From Ralstonia sp. TCR112 (GTDB taxonomy: Bacteria > Pseudomonadota > Gammaproteobacteria > Burkholderiales > Burkholderiaceae): a stretch of 62,947 nucleotides of DNA. Of this stretch, positions 48,943-57,315 are shown piece after piece. The position numbers and the translations under genes are program-made. Each line of letters begins with the position of its first letter. Within the stretch, counting starts at the first letter, position 1. Under the pieces are notes generated by a model, which saw nothing but the letters and a program-made list of their open reading frames with translations, was not told the origin of the DNA and made no database searches. The stretch lies in contig NZ_VOSS01000008.1 in NCBI RefSeq assembly GCF_007997035.1, positions 1 to 62,947 on the forward strand, in the 5' to 3' direction.

Positions 48943-49791
48943 ATGACGACACGCGCGCAGGCACCGGTCGGGGTCTTTGATTCCGGCCTCGGAGGGCTCT
49001 CCGTCCTGCGCGCGATTCGCGCCGAACTGCCGGCCGAATCGCTTCTCTACCTGGCGGATTCCCGCCATGCCCCGTACGGGGAAAAATCCCCCCAATACAT
49101 CGCCGACCGCACGCTGCGTGTGTGCGAATGGCTTGTCGACCAAGGCTGCAAGGCATTGGTGATCGCATGCAATACCGCCACGGCGCAGGCCGTGCACGTG
49201 CTGCGCGAAAGACTCGCGGTGCCGGTGATTGGCGTCGAGCCGGGCTTGAAGCCGGCGGTTGCGACGTCGAAGAGCCGTGTGGTCGGCGTGCTCGCAACCG
49301 AAAGCACGCTGCGCAGCGAGAAATTCGCACGCCTGCTGGCGGCTGCCTCCGGCGATTGCAAGGTGCTGAGCCAGCCGGGCTACGGCCTCGTCCCCCTGAT
49401 CGAACGCGGCGATACCCACTCGCCCGCGGTGCTGGAATTGCTGCAAGCGTATCTGCAACCAATGCTCGACGCGGGCGCGGACACACTCGTGCTCGGCTGC
49501 ACGCACTACCCGTTCCTGGAAGACGCGATCCGCGAGATCGCGGGCGATCGCCTGACGTTGATCGACACCGGTCACGCCGTCGCGCGCCATCTGGGCCGCA
49601 CCTTGACGGCGGCGGGATTGCACGCGTCGGGCCAAGCTGCATCGCCGCGCTTCATGAGCACCGGCGACGTGCTTCCACTGCAAGCCATGGTGGCTGCGTT
49701 GCTCGGAGAGGCGCCAATGGCGCAGCGTGTCGACATTGGTGATGCGCCCCTGAACCCGGCCGTGGCCTCGATCGCTTCCCAGCCCGAATAA
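48943..49791 (+). CDS. murI: Glutamate racemase
   Basis: 282-residue cytoplasmic enzyme making D-glutamate for peptidoglycan. The two catalytic Cys motifs are ACNTATAQAVH and LGCTHYPFLE; the N-terminal substrate loop GVFDSGLGGLSVLRAI is typical. Start at 48943 was chosen because homology begins at VGVFDSG; a longer frame from 48880 lies in the fumarase gene. Probably co-transcribed with fumA. Confidence 0.95.
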   Translation: MTTRAQAPVGVFDSGLGGLSVLRAIRAELPAESLLYLADSRHAPYGEKSPQYIADRTLRVCEWLVDQGCKALVIACNTATAQAVHVLRERLAVPVIGVEPGLKPAVATSKSRVVGVLATESTLRSEKFARLLAAASGDCKVLSQPGYGLVPLIERGDTHSPAVLELLQAYLQPMLDAGADTLVLGCTHYPFLEDAIREIAGDRLTLIDTGHAVARHLGRTLTAAGLHASGQAASPRFMSTGDVLPLQAMVAALLGEAPMAQRVDIGDAPLNPAVASIASQPE

Positions 49792-49802
49792 CGCTGCGCA
49801 AA

Positions 49803-49838
49803 TATGACAACGCCGCCCTGCAAGGCGGCGCGTTGTCA
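49803..49838. terminator. Bidirectional terminator between murI and the symporter
   Basis: Long inverted repeat ATGACAACG...CGTTGTCAT with CCGCC/GGCGG inside and a 2-base bulge, lying between convergent genes. U-tracts are weak on both sides. Confidence 0.6.
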
Positions 49839-49853
49839 TCTGCTGGCTTAACG

Positions 49854-51131
49854 TCAGCCGACCGTCGGCTGCACCGCGGGTTCGACGACTTCCTCCGCCG
49901 CTTCCTCTTCTGCCGGCTCGTACTTCGCCACCACGGCCGTGGCCAGGCTGTTGCCGATCACGTTGGTGGCCGTGCGGCCCATGTCGAAGAACTGGTCGAT
50001 GCCGATGATCAGCAGCAGCCCAGCTTCGGGCAGGTGGAACATCGGCAGCGTGGCTGCCACCACCACCAGCGAGGCGCGCGCCACGCCAGCCATGCCCTTG
50101 CTCGTGAGCATCAGCACGAGCAGCAGCGTGACTTGCTGCGTAAAGCTCATCTGGATGTTGTACGCCTGCGCGATGAACAGCACCGCAAACGCCTGATACA
50201 TCATCGAGCCATCAAGGTTGAACGAGTAGCCCAGCGGCAGCACGAAGCTGGCAACGCGCTTGGGCACGCCAAACTTTTCCAGTGCTTCCATCGTCTTCGG
50301 ATACGCCGATTCGCTGCTCGCCGTGGCAAACGCAAGCATGGTCGGCTCACGAATCAAGCCCAGCAGACGGCCCAGCGACCGGCCCAGCAGCACATAGCCG
50401 ACGAAGAACAGGATCGCCCACAGCAGCGCCAGGCCCAGGTAGAACTCGCCGATCAGCTTGCCGTACGTCCACAGCACGCCCACGCCTTCCACCGTGATGG
50501 CGGCGGCCATGGCGGCAAACACGCCCAGCGGTGCAAAGCGCATCACGTAGTCGGTAATGCGGAACATCAGCTTGGTGAGCTCTTCCAGGCCGCGGCCGAT
50601 CACGGTGTCCATCGGGTTCTTCATCGTCGACAGCGCGGCGCCAAAGAACAGCGAGAACACCAGGATCTGCAGGATTTCGTTGGTGGCCATGGCCTCCACG
50701 ATACTGCGCGGGAACACGTGCGTGATGAACGCCTTGAGGGTGAAGTCACCGGTCTTCAGGCCCGACGTGGCCGACACATCGGGCAGCGCCAGGTTCATGT
50801 GCACGCCCGGCTGGAAGAAGTTGACCAGCAGCATGCCCAGCGCCAGCGACGTGGCCGAGGCGCACACAAACCAGATCATCGCGCGCAGGCCGACGCGGCC
50901 AACGGAGCGGCCGCCGCTCATGCTTGCCAGGCCCGTCACCAGGGTCGAAAACACCAGCGGCGCAATGATCATCTTGATCATGCGCAGGAAGATGTCGGTG
51001 ATGATGCTGAAGTACGAAGCGATGTCCTTGGCCGCCGCAGCGTCCTTGGCGTATTCGTGGCAGCCCCAGCCGACGGCAATGCCCAGCAGCATTGCCAGCC
51101 CGATGTGGGAGGTCAGACGTTTGGTGTTCAA
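49854..51131 (-). CDS. Dicarboxylate/amino acid:cation symporter (DAACS family)
   Basis: 425-residue inner-membrane transporter of the glutamate/C4-dicarboxylate (SLC1-like) family. Re-entrant loop and binding-site motifs are visible: AFATASSESAYPKTM (serine-rich HP1), LPLGYSFNLDGSMMY, LLVLMLTSKGMAGVARAS (HP2) and DMGRTATNVIGNS with the substrate-contact residues. The last 25 residues are Glu-rich. Start: TTG at 51131 has GGAG six bases upstream; another in-frame TTG at 51143 does not. A more exact substrate (glutamate, aspartate or succinate) cannot be fixed. Confidence 0.9.
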   Translation of the reverse strand: MNTKRLTSHIGLAMLLGIAVGWGCHEYAKDAAAAKDIASYFSIITDIFLRMIKMIIAPLVFSTLVTGLASMSGGRSVGRVGLRAMIWFVCASATSLALGMLLVNFFQPGVHMNLALPDVSATSGLKTGDFTLKAFITHVFPRSIVEAMATNEILQILVFSLFFGAALSTMKNPMDTVIGRGLEELTKLMFRITDYVMRFAPLGVFAAMAAAITVEGVGVLWTYGKLIGEFYLGLALLWAILFFVGYVLLGRSLGRLLGLIREPTMLAFATASSESAYPKTMEALEKFGVPKRVASFVLPLGYSFNLDGSMMYQAFAVLFIAQAYNIQMSFTQQVTLLLVLMLTSKGMAGVARASLVVVAATLPMFHLPEAGLLLIIGIDQFFDMGRTATNVIGNSLATAVVAKYEPAEEEAAEEVVEPAVQPTVG

Positions 51132-51502
51132 GACTTTCTCCAAGGGATATCGTGGCCGGAGGGACGGCGCGCGACAGACGCGGATCTCATGGGGCCAAGG
51201 GCCGGCCCAAGTTCGTCACGCTTTGTAAAAAGCGACGATATTAGAGAAGCGCATGATCATCGTTATGTCGATGTTGCATAGCACCATGCAATTTCTGCAT
51301 ACATCGATGTGACGCGATTGACCCCGTGCTGCAATGCCGCATGGGCTGTGGATTTCGGCCGGTCCGGCGCGGATTATTGAGCGACACGCAATGCGGTCGG
51401 GGCGCACCAATAAGCGCAGTTTTCAGCACACGAGATGCGGCGCAGGCACCACGTATGCCGCTGATACCATCATGGGCTTACGTCAGCTACCGGAGTCTCA
51501 CG
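51132..51502. other. Divergent intergenic region between the symporter and the cupin gene
   Basis: 371 bp with no gene. On the minus strand GGGCCGGCCCTTGGCC (51193-51208) has the GG-N10-GC spacing of a -24/-12 promoter but only a moderate match elsewhere. About 70-100 bp farther upstream TTGCAT-N6-ATGCAA (51274-51291) is a perfect inverted repeat, the sort of place an enhancer-binding protein would sit. Both are weak evidence on their own. Confidence 0.4.
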
Positions 51503-51844
51503 ATGAAAATGGCGCCCTTCGCTTTCGGCACGACCGACTGGTCCACTGTTGAACCGACCGAACACACCGGCGAGACCGGCATGGCGATCTGGCGCACCCG
51601 CTACTTTGGCGACGAGTCGAACCGTATCCGCGTGCGCATGGTGGAGTACACCCCGGGCTACCTTGCCGACCATTGGTGCAAGAAGGGCCACATCCTGTTC
51701 TGCCTGGATGGCGAACTGGAAACCACGCTGGAAGACGGCCGAAAGTTCACGCTCACGCCCGGCATGAGCTATCAGGTCGGCGACGATGCCGAAGCCCATC
51801 AGTCGTACACCAGGAACGGCGCCCGGCTGTTCATCGTCGACTGA
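51503..51844 (+). CDS. DHCW-motif cupin-fold protein
   Basis: 113-residue single-domain cupin. The conserved ADHWCKKGHILFCLDGEL segment carries the DHxC.W-type metal-site motif, and TLEDGRKFTLTPGMSYQVGDD is the second cupin strand pair. Function unknown. Start MKMAPF follows GGAG by 8 bases. Stands alone between the symporter and the anaerobic nrd operon. Confidence 0.85.
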   Translation: MKMAPFAFGTTDWSTVEPTEHTGETGMAIWRTRYFGDESNRIRVRMVEYTPGYLADHWCKKGHILFCLDGELETTLEDGRKFTLTPGMSYQVGDDAEAHQSYTRNGARLFIVD

Positions 51845-51881
51845 CAGCGACACGACCTTTCTGCGTCGCAAATGGCCCCGG

Positions 51882-51895
51882 TTGACCGGGGTCAA
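51882..51895 (+). promoter_or_regulatory. FNR/DNR-type operator upstream of nrdD
   Basis: TTGAC-CGGG-GTCAA is a perfect 14-bp palindrome of the Crp/Fnr-family type, centred about 92 bp before the nrdD start. With the centre at -41.5 the transcript would begin near 51930. The operon encodes its own Crp/Fnr regulator, a likely ligand. The same bases also form a CCCCGG-TTGA-CCGGGG hairpin (51876-51891), but with no T-run after it, so a terminator is less likely. Confidence 0.6.
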
Positions 51896-51980
51896 GCGAT
51901 TTAAAAATCAAGGTCTTTACGACTCACCGACCACAATATGTAGTGCTAGTCTGACTCCATACCACTAGATGGAGTACCTC

Positions 51981-54044
51981 ATGACGGGCACACAGGTCAC
52001 CAGGCAAGTCACCAAGCGCGACGGTTCGTTGGCGTCGTTCGATGCGCAAAAGATCCACCAGGCCATCGCGGCAGCCGGCCAGGCCACCGGCGAATTCGAC
52101 GCCGTCGAGGCGCAGCGCCTGACCACCGGCGTGGTTGCACATCTCGCCCCGCTGCCCTGCCCCGGCATCGAAATCATCCAGAACTGTGTGGAAGAGGTGT
52201 TGGTCGACGCCGGCTATTGGCGCACCGCGCGCGCCTACATCGTCTACCGCGAGCAGCATGCCCGGCTGCGCTCGCTCAAGCACACGCTGGTCGATGTCGA
52301 GAGCACGATGGACGAGTACCTCGAGCAGCGCGACTGGCGCGTCAATGCCAACGCCAATCAGGGCTACAGCTTGGGCGGCCTGATCCTCAACGTGGCAGGC
52401 AAGGTCACGGCCAACTACTGGCTCTCTCACGTCTACAGTCCCGAAGCGGGCGCGGCGCACCGCGAGGGCGACCTCCACATCCACGATCTCGACATGCTTT
52501 CGGGCTACTGCGCAGGCTGGTCGTTGCGTCAGTTGCTGACGGAGGGATTCAACGGCGTGCCGGGCAAGGTGGAGGCGACGCCGCCGCGGCATATGTCCGC
52601 AGCGATCGGGCAGATCGTCAACTTCCTCGGCACCCTGCAAAACGAGTGGGCCGGCGCACAGGCGTTCAGCTCCTTCGATACGTACATGGCGCCGTTCATC
52701 CGCCGCGACGCGATGTCGTATGCGGCGGTCAAGCAGTCCATGCAGGAGCTGATCTACAACCTGAACGTGCCCAGCCGCTGGGGGACGCAAACGCCGTTCA
52801 CCAACCTCACGTTCGACTGGACGTGCCCAGCGGACCTGCGCGAACAGGTTCCGTACATCGGCGGCGAAGAGATGCCGTTCACCTACGGCAACCTCCAGCC
52901 CGAGATGGACATGATCAACCGCGCGTACATCGAGGTCATGATGGCGGGCGACGCGAAGGACCGCGCATTCACGTTTCCGATTCCCACCTACAACATCACG
53001 CCCGATTTCGATTGGGAACACCCGAACACCACGCTGCTGTTCGAGATGACGGCACGCTACGGGCTGCCCTACTTCCAGAACTTCCTGAATTCCGATCTGG
53101 AGCCGCACATGGTGCGCTCGATGTGCTGCCGCCTGCAGCTGGACCTGCGCGAGCTCCTCAAGCGCGGCAACGGGTTGTTTGGGTCGGCCGAGCAGACCGG
53201 TTCGATCGGGGTGGTGACGGTGAACTGCGCGCGATTGGGTTATCTCTACGCGGGCGATGAGGCGGCGCTGCTGGCGCGGCTGGATACGCTGCTTGCGCTC
53301 GGCCGCGACGTGCTGGAGGTGAAGCGCAAGTTTGTGCAGCGGCTGATCGACCAGGGGCTGTACCCGTACACGCGCCGCTACCTGGGCACGCTGCGCAACC
53401 ACTTCAGCACGCTCGGCGTGAACGGCATCAACGAGATGGTGCGCAACTTCACGCAAGATGCCGACGACATCACCACGCCATTCGGCCACGCCATGGCCGT
53501 GCGCCTGCTCGACCACGTGCGCCAGCGCATGACGGAATTCCAGGAGGCGACGGGGCACCTTTACAACCTCGAAGCCACGCCCGCGGAGGGCACGACTTAT
53601 CGCTTCGCCCGCGAAGACCGCAAGCGCTGGCCGGGCATCCTGCAGGCCGGCACGACAGCCCAGCCGTATTACACCAACTCCAGCCAGCTGCCCGTCGGCT
53701 ACACCGACGACCCGTTTGAAGCACTGGCGCGCCAGGAAGCGCTGCAGAGCAAATACACGGGCGGCACGGTGCTGCATCTGTACATGAACGAAGCCATCTC
53801 CTCGCCGCAGGCGTGCAAGGAGCTCGTGCGCCGCGCGTTGGCCAACTTCCGCCTGCCGTACATCACCATCACTCCGACGTTTTCGATCTGCCCGAAGCAC
53901 GGCTATCTGTCCGGCCATCACGCGTTCTGTCCGAAATGCGATGCAGAACTGCTGGCTCAGCAGCCTCACGGCAAGTGCGGGTGCGCAACGGCGGACACCC
54001 CAGGTTCTTCCACCCACCTCCATCACGAAGGAGCCTCCGTATGA
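51981..54044 (+). CDS. nrdD: Anaerobic ribonucleoside-triphosphate reductase catalytic chain, lacking the glycyl-radical motif
   Basis: 687-residue large part of class III ribonucleotide reductase, which reduces NTPs to dNTPs without oxygen. An N-terminal ATP-cone (VTKRDGSLASFDAQKIHQAI), the ten-stranded barrel body (YSLGGLILNVAGKVTANYW, LTFDWTCPADL, DLEPHMVRSMCCRLQLDLRE), and a C-terminal zinc site with C637xxH640 and C650xxC653 (CPKHGYLSGHHAFCPKC) are visible. After the zinc site family members continue into the RVxGYxxP glycyl-radical loop. Here the chain runs about 35 unrelated residues and stops. The radical motif is in the next, separate gene. Start 51981 has GGAG six bases upstream; 51969 does not. 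Confidence 0.93.
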   Translation: MTGTQVTRQVTKRDGSLASFDAQKIHQAIAAAGQATGEFDAVEAQRLTTGVVAHLAPLPCPGIEIIQNCVEEVLVDAGYWRTARAYIVYREQHARLRSLKHTLVDVESTMDEYLEQRDWRVNANANQGYSLGGLILNVAGKVTANYWLSHVYSPEAGAAHREGDLHIHDLDMLSGYCAGWSLRQLLTEGFNGVPGKVEATPPRHMSAAIGQIVNFLGTLQNEWAGAQAFSSFDTYMAPFIRRDAMSYAAVKQSMQELIYNLNVPSRWGTQTPFTNLTFDWTCPADLREQVPYIGGEEMPFTYGNLQPEMDMINRAYIEVMMAGDAKDRAFTFPIPTYNITPDFDWEHPNTTLLFEMTARYGLPYFQNFLNSDLEPHMVRSMCCRLQLDLRELLKRGNGLFGSAEQTGSIGVVTVNCARLGYLYAGDEAALLARLDTLLALGRDVLEVKRKFVQRLIDQGLYPYTRRYLGTLRNHFSTLGVNGINEMVRNFTQDADDITTPFGHAMAVRLLDHVRQRMTEFQEATGHLYNLEATPAEGTTYRFAREDRKRWPGILQAGTTAQPYYTNSSQLPVGYTDDPFEALARQEALQSKYTGGTVLHLYMNEAISSPQACKELVRRALANFRLPYITITPTFSICPKHGYLSGHHAFCPKCDAELLAQQPHGKCGCATADTPGSSTHLHHEGASV

Positions 54045-54217
54045 CTACCGTTGCACAAACCGCCAACCACACCGCTGCACTCGACGACAGCCAGCGCACG
54101 CGCTGCGAAGTCTGGACCCGCGTGATGGGTTATCACCGGCCCGTCAGCTCGTTCAACATCGGCAAGCAAGGGGAATTCTGTGAACGCCGCTTCTTTGTTG
54201 AAGACCGCGCCCGCTAA
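54041..54217 (+). CDS. Separate glycyl-radical peptide of class III ribonucleotide reductase
   Basis: 58-residue peptide carrying the C-terminal radical loop of NrdD as an independent gene: CEVWTRVMGYHRPVSSF followed by NIGKQGEFCERR. By alignment to class III enzymes, Gly30 in the VMGY motif would be the glycyl radical. It overlaps the nrdD stop by ATGA, but has its own ribosome binding site (AAGGAG seven bases upstream), so it is translated in its own right. A simple frameshift would join the two halves through a linker of some 55 extra residues, which argues for a real split. Overlaps the nrdG start region. Confidence 0.8.
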   Translation: MTTVAQTANHTAALDDSQRTRCEVWTRVMGYHRPVSSFNIGKQGEFCERRFFVEDRAR

Positions 54218-54893
54218 GCCAACGCACTGCCTGCCGCCGGCCATCGGCGGCCTGGCGCCGTTCTCCAGCGTCGACTGGCCCGGACAGCTTGCGGCAGTCG
54301 TGTTTGTCGCGGGCTGCCCGTGGCGCTGCCATTACTGCCATAACCCGCACTTGCAGACGCGGGCGCGCACGCTGGATTGGGACGATGTCTTCGCGTTTTT
54401 GCAGCGTCGCGTGGGGCTGCTCGATGCGGTGGTCTTCTCCGGCGGTGAACCGCTGAGCGAGCCTCATCTGCCGCAACTGATGCGCGACGTGCGCGCGCTC
54501 GGCTACAGGATTGGCCTGCACACCGGCGGCATTTATCCGGCGCGCCTGGCCGACGTACTGCCGCTTGTGGACTGGGTGGGACTCGACATCAAGACGAGCG
54601 CACCGCGCTACGACGCGCTCACATGCCGCCGCGGCAGCGCTGCGCCGGTCGATGCGTGCCTGGATCTTCTGCTGCAGAACGGCAGCGCATTTGAGTGCCG
54701 CACCACGTGGCACCCCGATTGGCTGCCAGAACCCGAGCTTCTTGCGCTGGCGCAAAACCTGAGCCTGCGCGGCGTGAAACACTACGCATTACAAGCCTAC
54801 CGAAGTGCCCCCGGAACCCCGGCCATCACGCTGCCCAGCGAGGGCACCCAGCGCGCATTGGCCGCCTGCTTTTCTTCTTTCTGTTGCCGGTGA
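54180..54893 (+). CDS. nrdG: Anaerobic ribonucleotide reductase activating enzyme (radical SAM)
   Basis: 237-residue radical-SAM activase that generates the glycyl radical. The [4Fe-4S] motif is C46PWRC50HYC53HNP; SAM-binding Gly motif VFSGGEPL follows. GTG start at 54180, overlapping the 58-residue gene by 38 bp, with AGGGGAA upstream. Ends 4 bp before the Crp/Fnr gene. In this operon its substrate would be the separate radical peptide docked on NrdD. Confidence 0.92.
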   Translation: MNAASLLKTAPAKPTHCLPPAIGGLAPFSSVDWPGQLAAVVFVAGCPWRCHYCHNPHLQTRARTLDWDDVFAFLQRRVGLLDAVVFSGGEPLSEPHLPQLMRDVRALGYRIGLHTGGIYPARLADVLPLVDWVGLDIKTSAPRYDALTCRRGSAAPVDACLDLLLQNGSAFECRTTWHPDWLPEPELLALAQNLSLRGVKHYALQAYRSAPGTPAITLPSEGTQRALAACFSSFCCR

Positions 54894-54897
54894 CACC

Positions 54898-55575
54898 ATG
54901 CAAGACCCCCTTGATGTGGGCGCTCTGCTCAAGCACAGCCCGCTGTTCCAGGACTTCGACGACGGTGACATGGCCGTGCTCACGCGTGAGAGCCACGCTG
55001 TGCGCGTGTCACGGCACGACTTCGCGTTTCACCGTGGCGATCGCGCCGATGGCTTCTATGTCGTGGTGGTCGGAGCCATCAAGCTCGTATTGCCGGGCAC
55101 ACACGGCCAATGCAAGGTCATCGAGTTCTTCGGACCTGGCGAGTGCTTTGGCGAGCCCTTCATGTTCCTGAACCGCCCCTATGCGGCGGACGCGCAGGCC
55201 ATGGAAGACAGCCTGCTGGTCTGGATCGGCAAGCGCGCCATCGACGATGCGCTGCACGTGCATCCGCGCCTGGCGCGGCAGATGCTCGCAGGGCTGTCAG
55301 CTCGCCTGCACACATTGATGTGCGACATCGAAACCGTGAACCTGCAAAGCGCGAATGAACGGCTGATCGGGTATCTGCTCTCGCTGCCGCGCAAGTTTGA
55401 CCGCACGCGGTTTCCATGCAGCAAGAGCCTGGTCGCGTCCAAGCTTGGGCTCGCGCCGGCCACGCTTTCCCGTACGCTGCGTCAGTTGGTTCGCGACGGG
55501 TTGATCCGGGTGGAGGGCCGCGAGGTGGTCATCCCAAACACCACGGCGTTGCAGCGTCAGCTCATCGCTGGATAA
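54898..55575 (+). CDS. Crp/Fnr-family transcriptional regulator
   Basis: 225-residue regulator. N-terminal cyclic-nucleotide-binding-fold sensor domain (residues 15-130, with GDRADGFYVVVVGAIKLVLP and FGPGECFGEPFMFLNRPYAA) and C-terminal helix-turn-helix (SLVASKLGLAPATLSRTLRQL). There is no N-terminal Cys cluster of the FNR type, so it is more like DNR/NnrR, which sense nitric oxide through heme; that is inference. It follows nrdG by 4 bp and likely binds the TTGAC-N4-GTCAA site upstream of nrdD. Confidence 0.88.
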   Translation: MQDPLDVGALLKHSPLFQDFDDGDMAVLTRESHAVRVSRHDFAFHRGDRADGFYVVVVGAIKLVLPGTHGQCKVIEFFGPGECFGEPFMFLNRPYAADAQAMEDSLLVWIGKRAIDDALHVHPRLARQMLAGLSARLHTLMCDIETVNLQSANERLIGYLLSLPRKFDRTRFPCSKSLVASKLGLAPATLSRTLRQLVRDGLIRVEGREVVIPNTTALQRQLIAG

Positions 55576-55595
55576 AGATAGAGAATCGACGCAGA

Positions 55596-55985
55596 TCAAT
55601 CGCCAGCGGCGTCGAGGCGATGCTGCAGCGTGTTGACGGCGTCGTCCACCAGCGCGGCGGCGACACGCAGTTCTTCGTCACTGCAATCGGCGTGATAGCG
55701 CTTTTTGGCGCCAGATTGATTGAGCACGAGATGAATGTCCGGCGCCACGCCCGCCGTTGCCAGGCAGGCCCTGACGCACGCCAGCGCGCAACCGTCGAGC
55801 GCGAGGATGGGCCGCCCGCTGCGTGCTGTCTTGACCAACGCGCGCACCCCGCCGCCGACGCCGCTGATGCAGGACATCTCCGCCCTGCCCGCGCGATCGA
55901 GATCGACGGCCAAGCGGTTTGCCGCCTGCGCGACGCTCGAACAACCCGAGCACGCATAGACGAGCGGCAACGCACGTGATGACAT
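55596..55985 (-). CDS. DGC-domain (putative zinc-binding) protein
   Basis: 129-residue protein with the DGC pattern: YACSGCSSVAQAANRLAVDL, then CISGVGG and ILALDGCALACVRACL, giving several conserved Cys, probably a metal or Fe-S site. The family is of unknown function and found mainly in anaerobic or nitrate-respiring bacteria. Start at 55985 follows GAGGGG. It is the last gene of the minus-strand ubi operon and is convergent with the Crp/Fnr gene. Confidence 0.8.
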   Translation of the reverse strand: MSSRALPLVYACSGCSSVAQAANRLAVDLDRAGRAEMSCISGVGGGVRALVKTARSGRPILALDGCALACVRACLATAGVAPDIHLVLNQSGAKKRYHADCSDEELRVAAALVDDAVNTLQHRLDAAGD

Positions 55986-55998
55986 GGCGCCCCTCGTC

Positions 55999-56424
55999 CT
56001 ACCGCGATTGCCAGCGGGCAAGCCACGCCGGGCGTGCGGCCGCATCAAGCCAGTTCTTGACGATCAGGCCAAGCTCCGTGTCGCCTGCAATCTTGAGGCG
56101 GCGCTGGAAAAACAGCGTGTCCGCATCGGCAGTCCCGCGAATGAGCGCCACAAAATCGCCCACGCCTGCACGCAACTCCAGCTCGGGCTCAGGGCTGGAC
56201 GCAGAAAGCATGTGAAACGCTCCGCCGCGGCAGCAAAAACAGGCGCGCAGGCCCAGGTCCTCCACGGTGATGGCGAACCGGCGTCCGTCCAACTCCGGCG
56301 GCGGCGTCAGCCAGGAAAGACGCCGGGCCAGATCGAGCCCCATCACAAAGGGAAACGACGTCACCGGTGCCGGCAGGCGACGCGCCATGCGAACAAACAC
56401 TTCGGGTGGGCGCAGGCGCGTCAT
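55999..56424 (-). CDS. ubiT: UbiT, SCP2-domain accessory factor of anaerobic ubiquinone synthesis
   Basis: 141-residue SCP2 (sterol-carrier-like) lipid-binding protein. In E. coli UbiT works with UbiU and UbiV to make ubiquinone without oxygen. Seen: [20 protein letters not shown] at the entrance and the SCP2 core [20 protein letters not shown] and [18 protein letters not shown](Q) with the second strand-helix pair. Start 56424 overlaps the ubiV stop (ATGA) with GGAG upstream. Confidence 0.9.
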   Translation of the reverse strand: MTRLRPPEVFVRMARRLPAPVTSFPFVMGLDLARRLSWLTPPPELDGRRFAITVEDLGLRACFCCRGGAFHMLSASSPEPELELRAGVGDFVALIRGTADADTLFFQRRLKIAGDTELGLIVKNWLDAAARPAWLARWQSR

Positions 56425-57305
56425 TGCGGCATCTCCAGCCACTCAATGCCGGACTGCCCGTGCCAGTAGCCGTTGCAGCGTCCAATGCCTTCGGGAGGCT
56501 GCACGTCCCGCACGGGCAGACCCAGGCGCAGGGCATCCAGTGCCGCCACGGCGTCGAGCGTGCCCCGCGATTGCGGGCTGACGCGCAGCACCTTCACGCC
56601 CAGCGCAGACAGCGCCGGCGCCTGATCGAGAATGTCGAGGCATTGCCCCGATTGCGTCTGGATACCGTTGATGGCGAGGAACTCCTGCCCTTCGCGCGTG
56701 CGCACCGCAAGGCCGTCGGGATGCTCAATGCAGCGGAAGCCGCAGTCGTCCTTATTCAGGCGAAAGTGCCGCGCCGTAAAGCAACGTGCGGAGAATGCCA
56801 GCGGCAAGCGCCCCCACACCATCGCCTCGATCGCCAATTCGGCGGGCTTCTCGCGCATCAGGTCGGCCAGTGTGGCCTGGCTCATCTCCAGCGGCATGAC
56901 CGCGCGCACCGCGCCCAGCCCAGCCAGCCATGCCAGCGTCGCGCCGTGATACGCGTTGCAATGCGGCCCTGCAACGAACGGCCGGCCTTTCAGCAACCGT
57001 ACGGCGCCAAGCTCGCCGGCTTCCACCATCCAGGCGTCTTGCTGACATTGCTTGCGCAACGCCTGCGCCTCGGCACTCGTTTCGATGAGCGTGCGCGTCG
57101 ACAGCACCACCGACTTGCCGGCCTCGCGCAGCATGGCCGCGATATCGAGCCAGTCGTCCGCCCGCAATTCATGGCGACGGCTGCAAACCGTTTCGCCCAC
57201 GTAGACGATGTCGACCGGGCTGGCCGCGACTTCTGCATAGAAATCAAACGTCTGTAGCCGCGGCCAGTAGTACAGCAGCGGACCAAGCGAAATTTCGTAA
57301 GACAT
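56421..57305 (-). CDS. ubiV: UbiV, O2-independent ubiquinone hydroxylation subunit (U32 family)
   Basis: 294-residue U32-family [4Fe-4S] protein; with UbiU it hydroxylates the ubiquinone ring using prephenate rather than oxygen. Cluster cysteines C41, C175, C188 and C192 match the E. coli UbiV set (C39, C180, C193, C197) with constant offsets. Start [15 protein letters not shown] agrees with the family; the frame extends upstream but into the ubiU gene. Translationally coupled to ubiT. Confidence 0.95.
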   Translation of the reverse strand: MSYEISLGPLLYYWPRLQTFDFYAEVAASPVDIVYVGETVCSRRHELRADDWLDIAAMLREAGKSVVLSTRTLIETSAEAQALRKQCQQDAWMVEAGELGAVRLLKGRPFVAGPHCNAYHGATLAWLAGLGAVRAVMPLEMSQATLADLMREKPAELAIEAMVWGRLPLAFSARCFTARHFRLNKDDCGFRCIEHPDGLAVRTREGQEFLAINGIQTQSGQCLDILDQAPALSALGVKVLRVSPQSRGTLDAVAALDALRLGLPVRDVQPPEGIGRCNGYWHGQSGIEWLEMPQ

Positions 57306-57315
57306 GATGTGCCTT

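Noticed and set aside
51876-51891. Hairpin CCCCGG-TTGA-CCGGGG as terminator of the cupin gene
   Set aside because: No T-run follows; the overlapping TTGAC-N4-GTCAA palindrome gives a better explanation, though both uses are possible.
51924-54026. 700-codon minus-strand ORF opposite nrdD
   Set aside because: GC-rich codon bias keeps the antisense frame open; Arg/His/Val-rich composition, no domains, and nrdD is clearly the gene.
53813-54040. Upstream in-frame extension of the 58-residue glycyl-radical gene
   Set aside because: It lies inside nrdD in another frame with no homology; the ATG at 54041 has AAGGAG.
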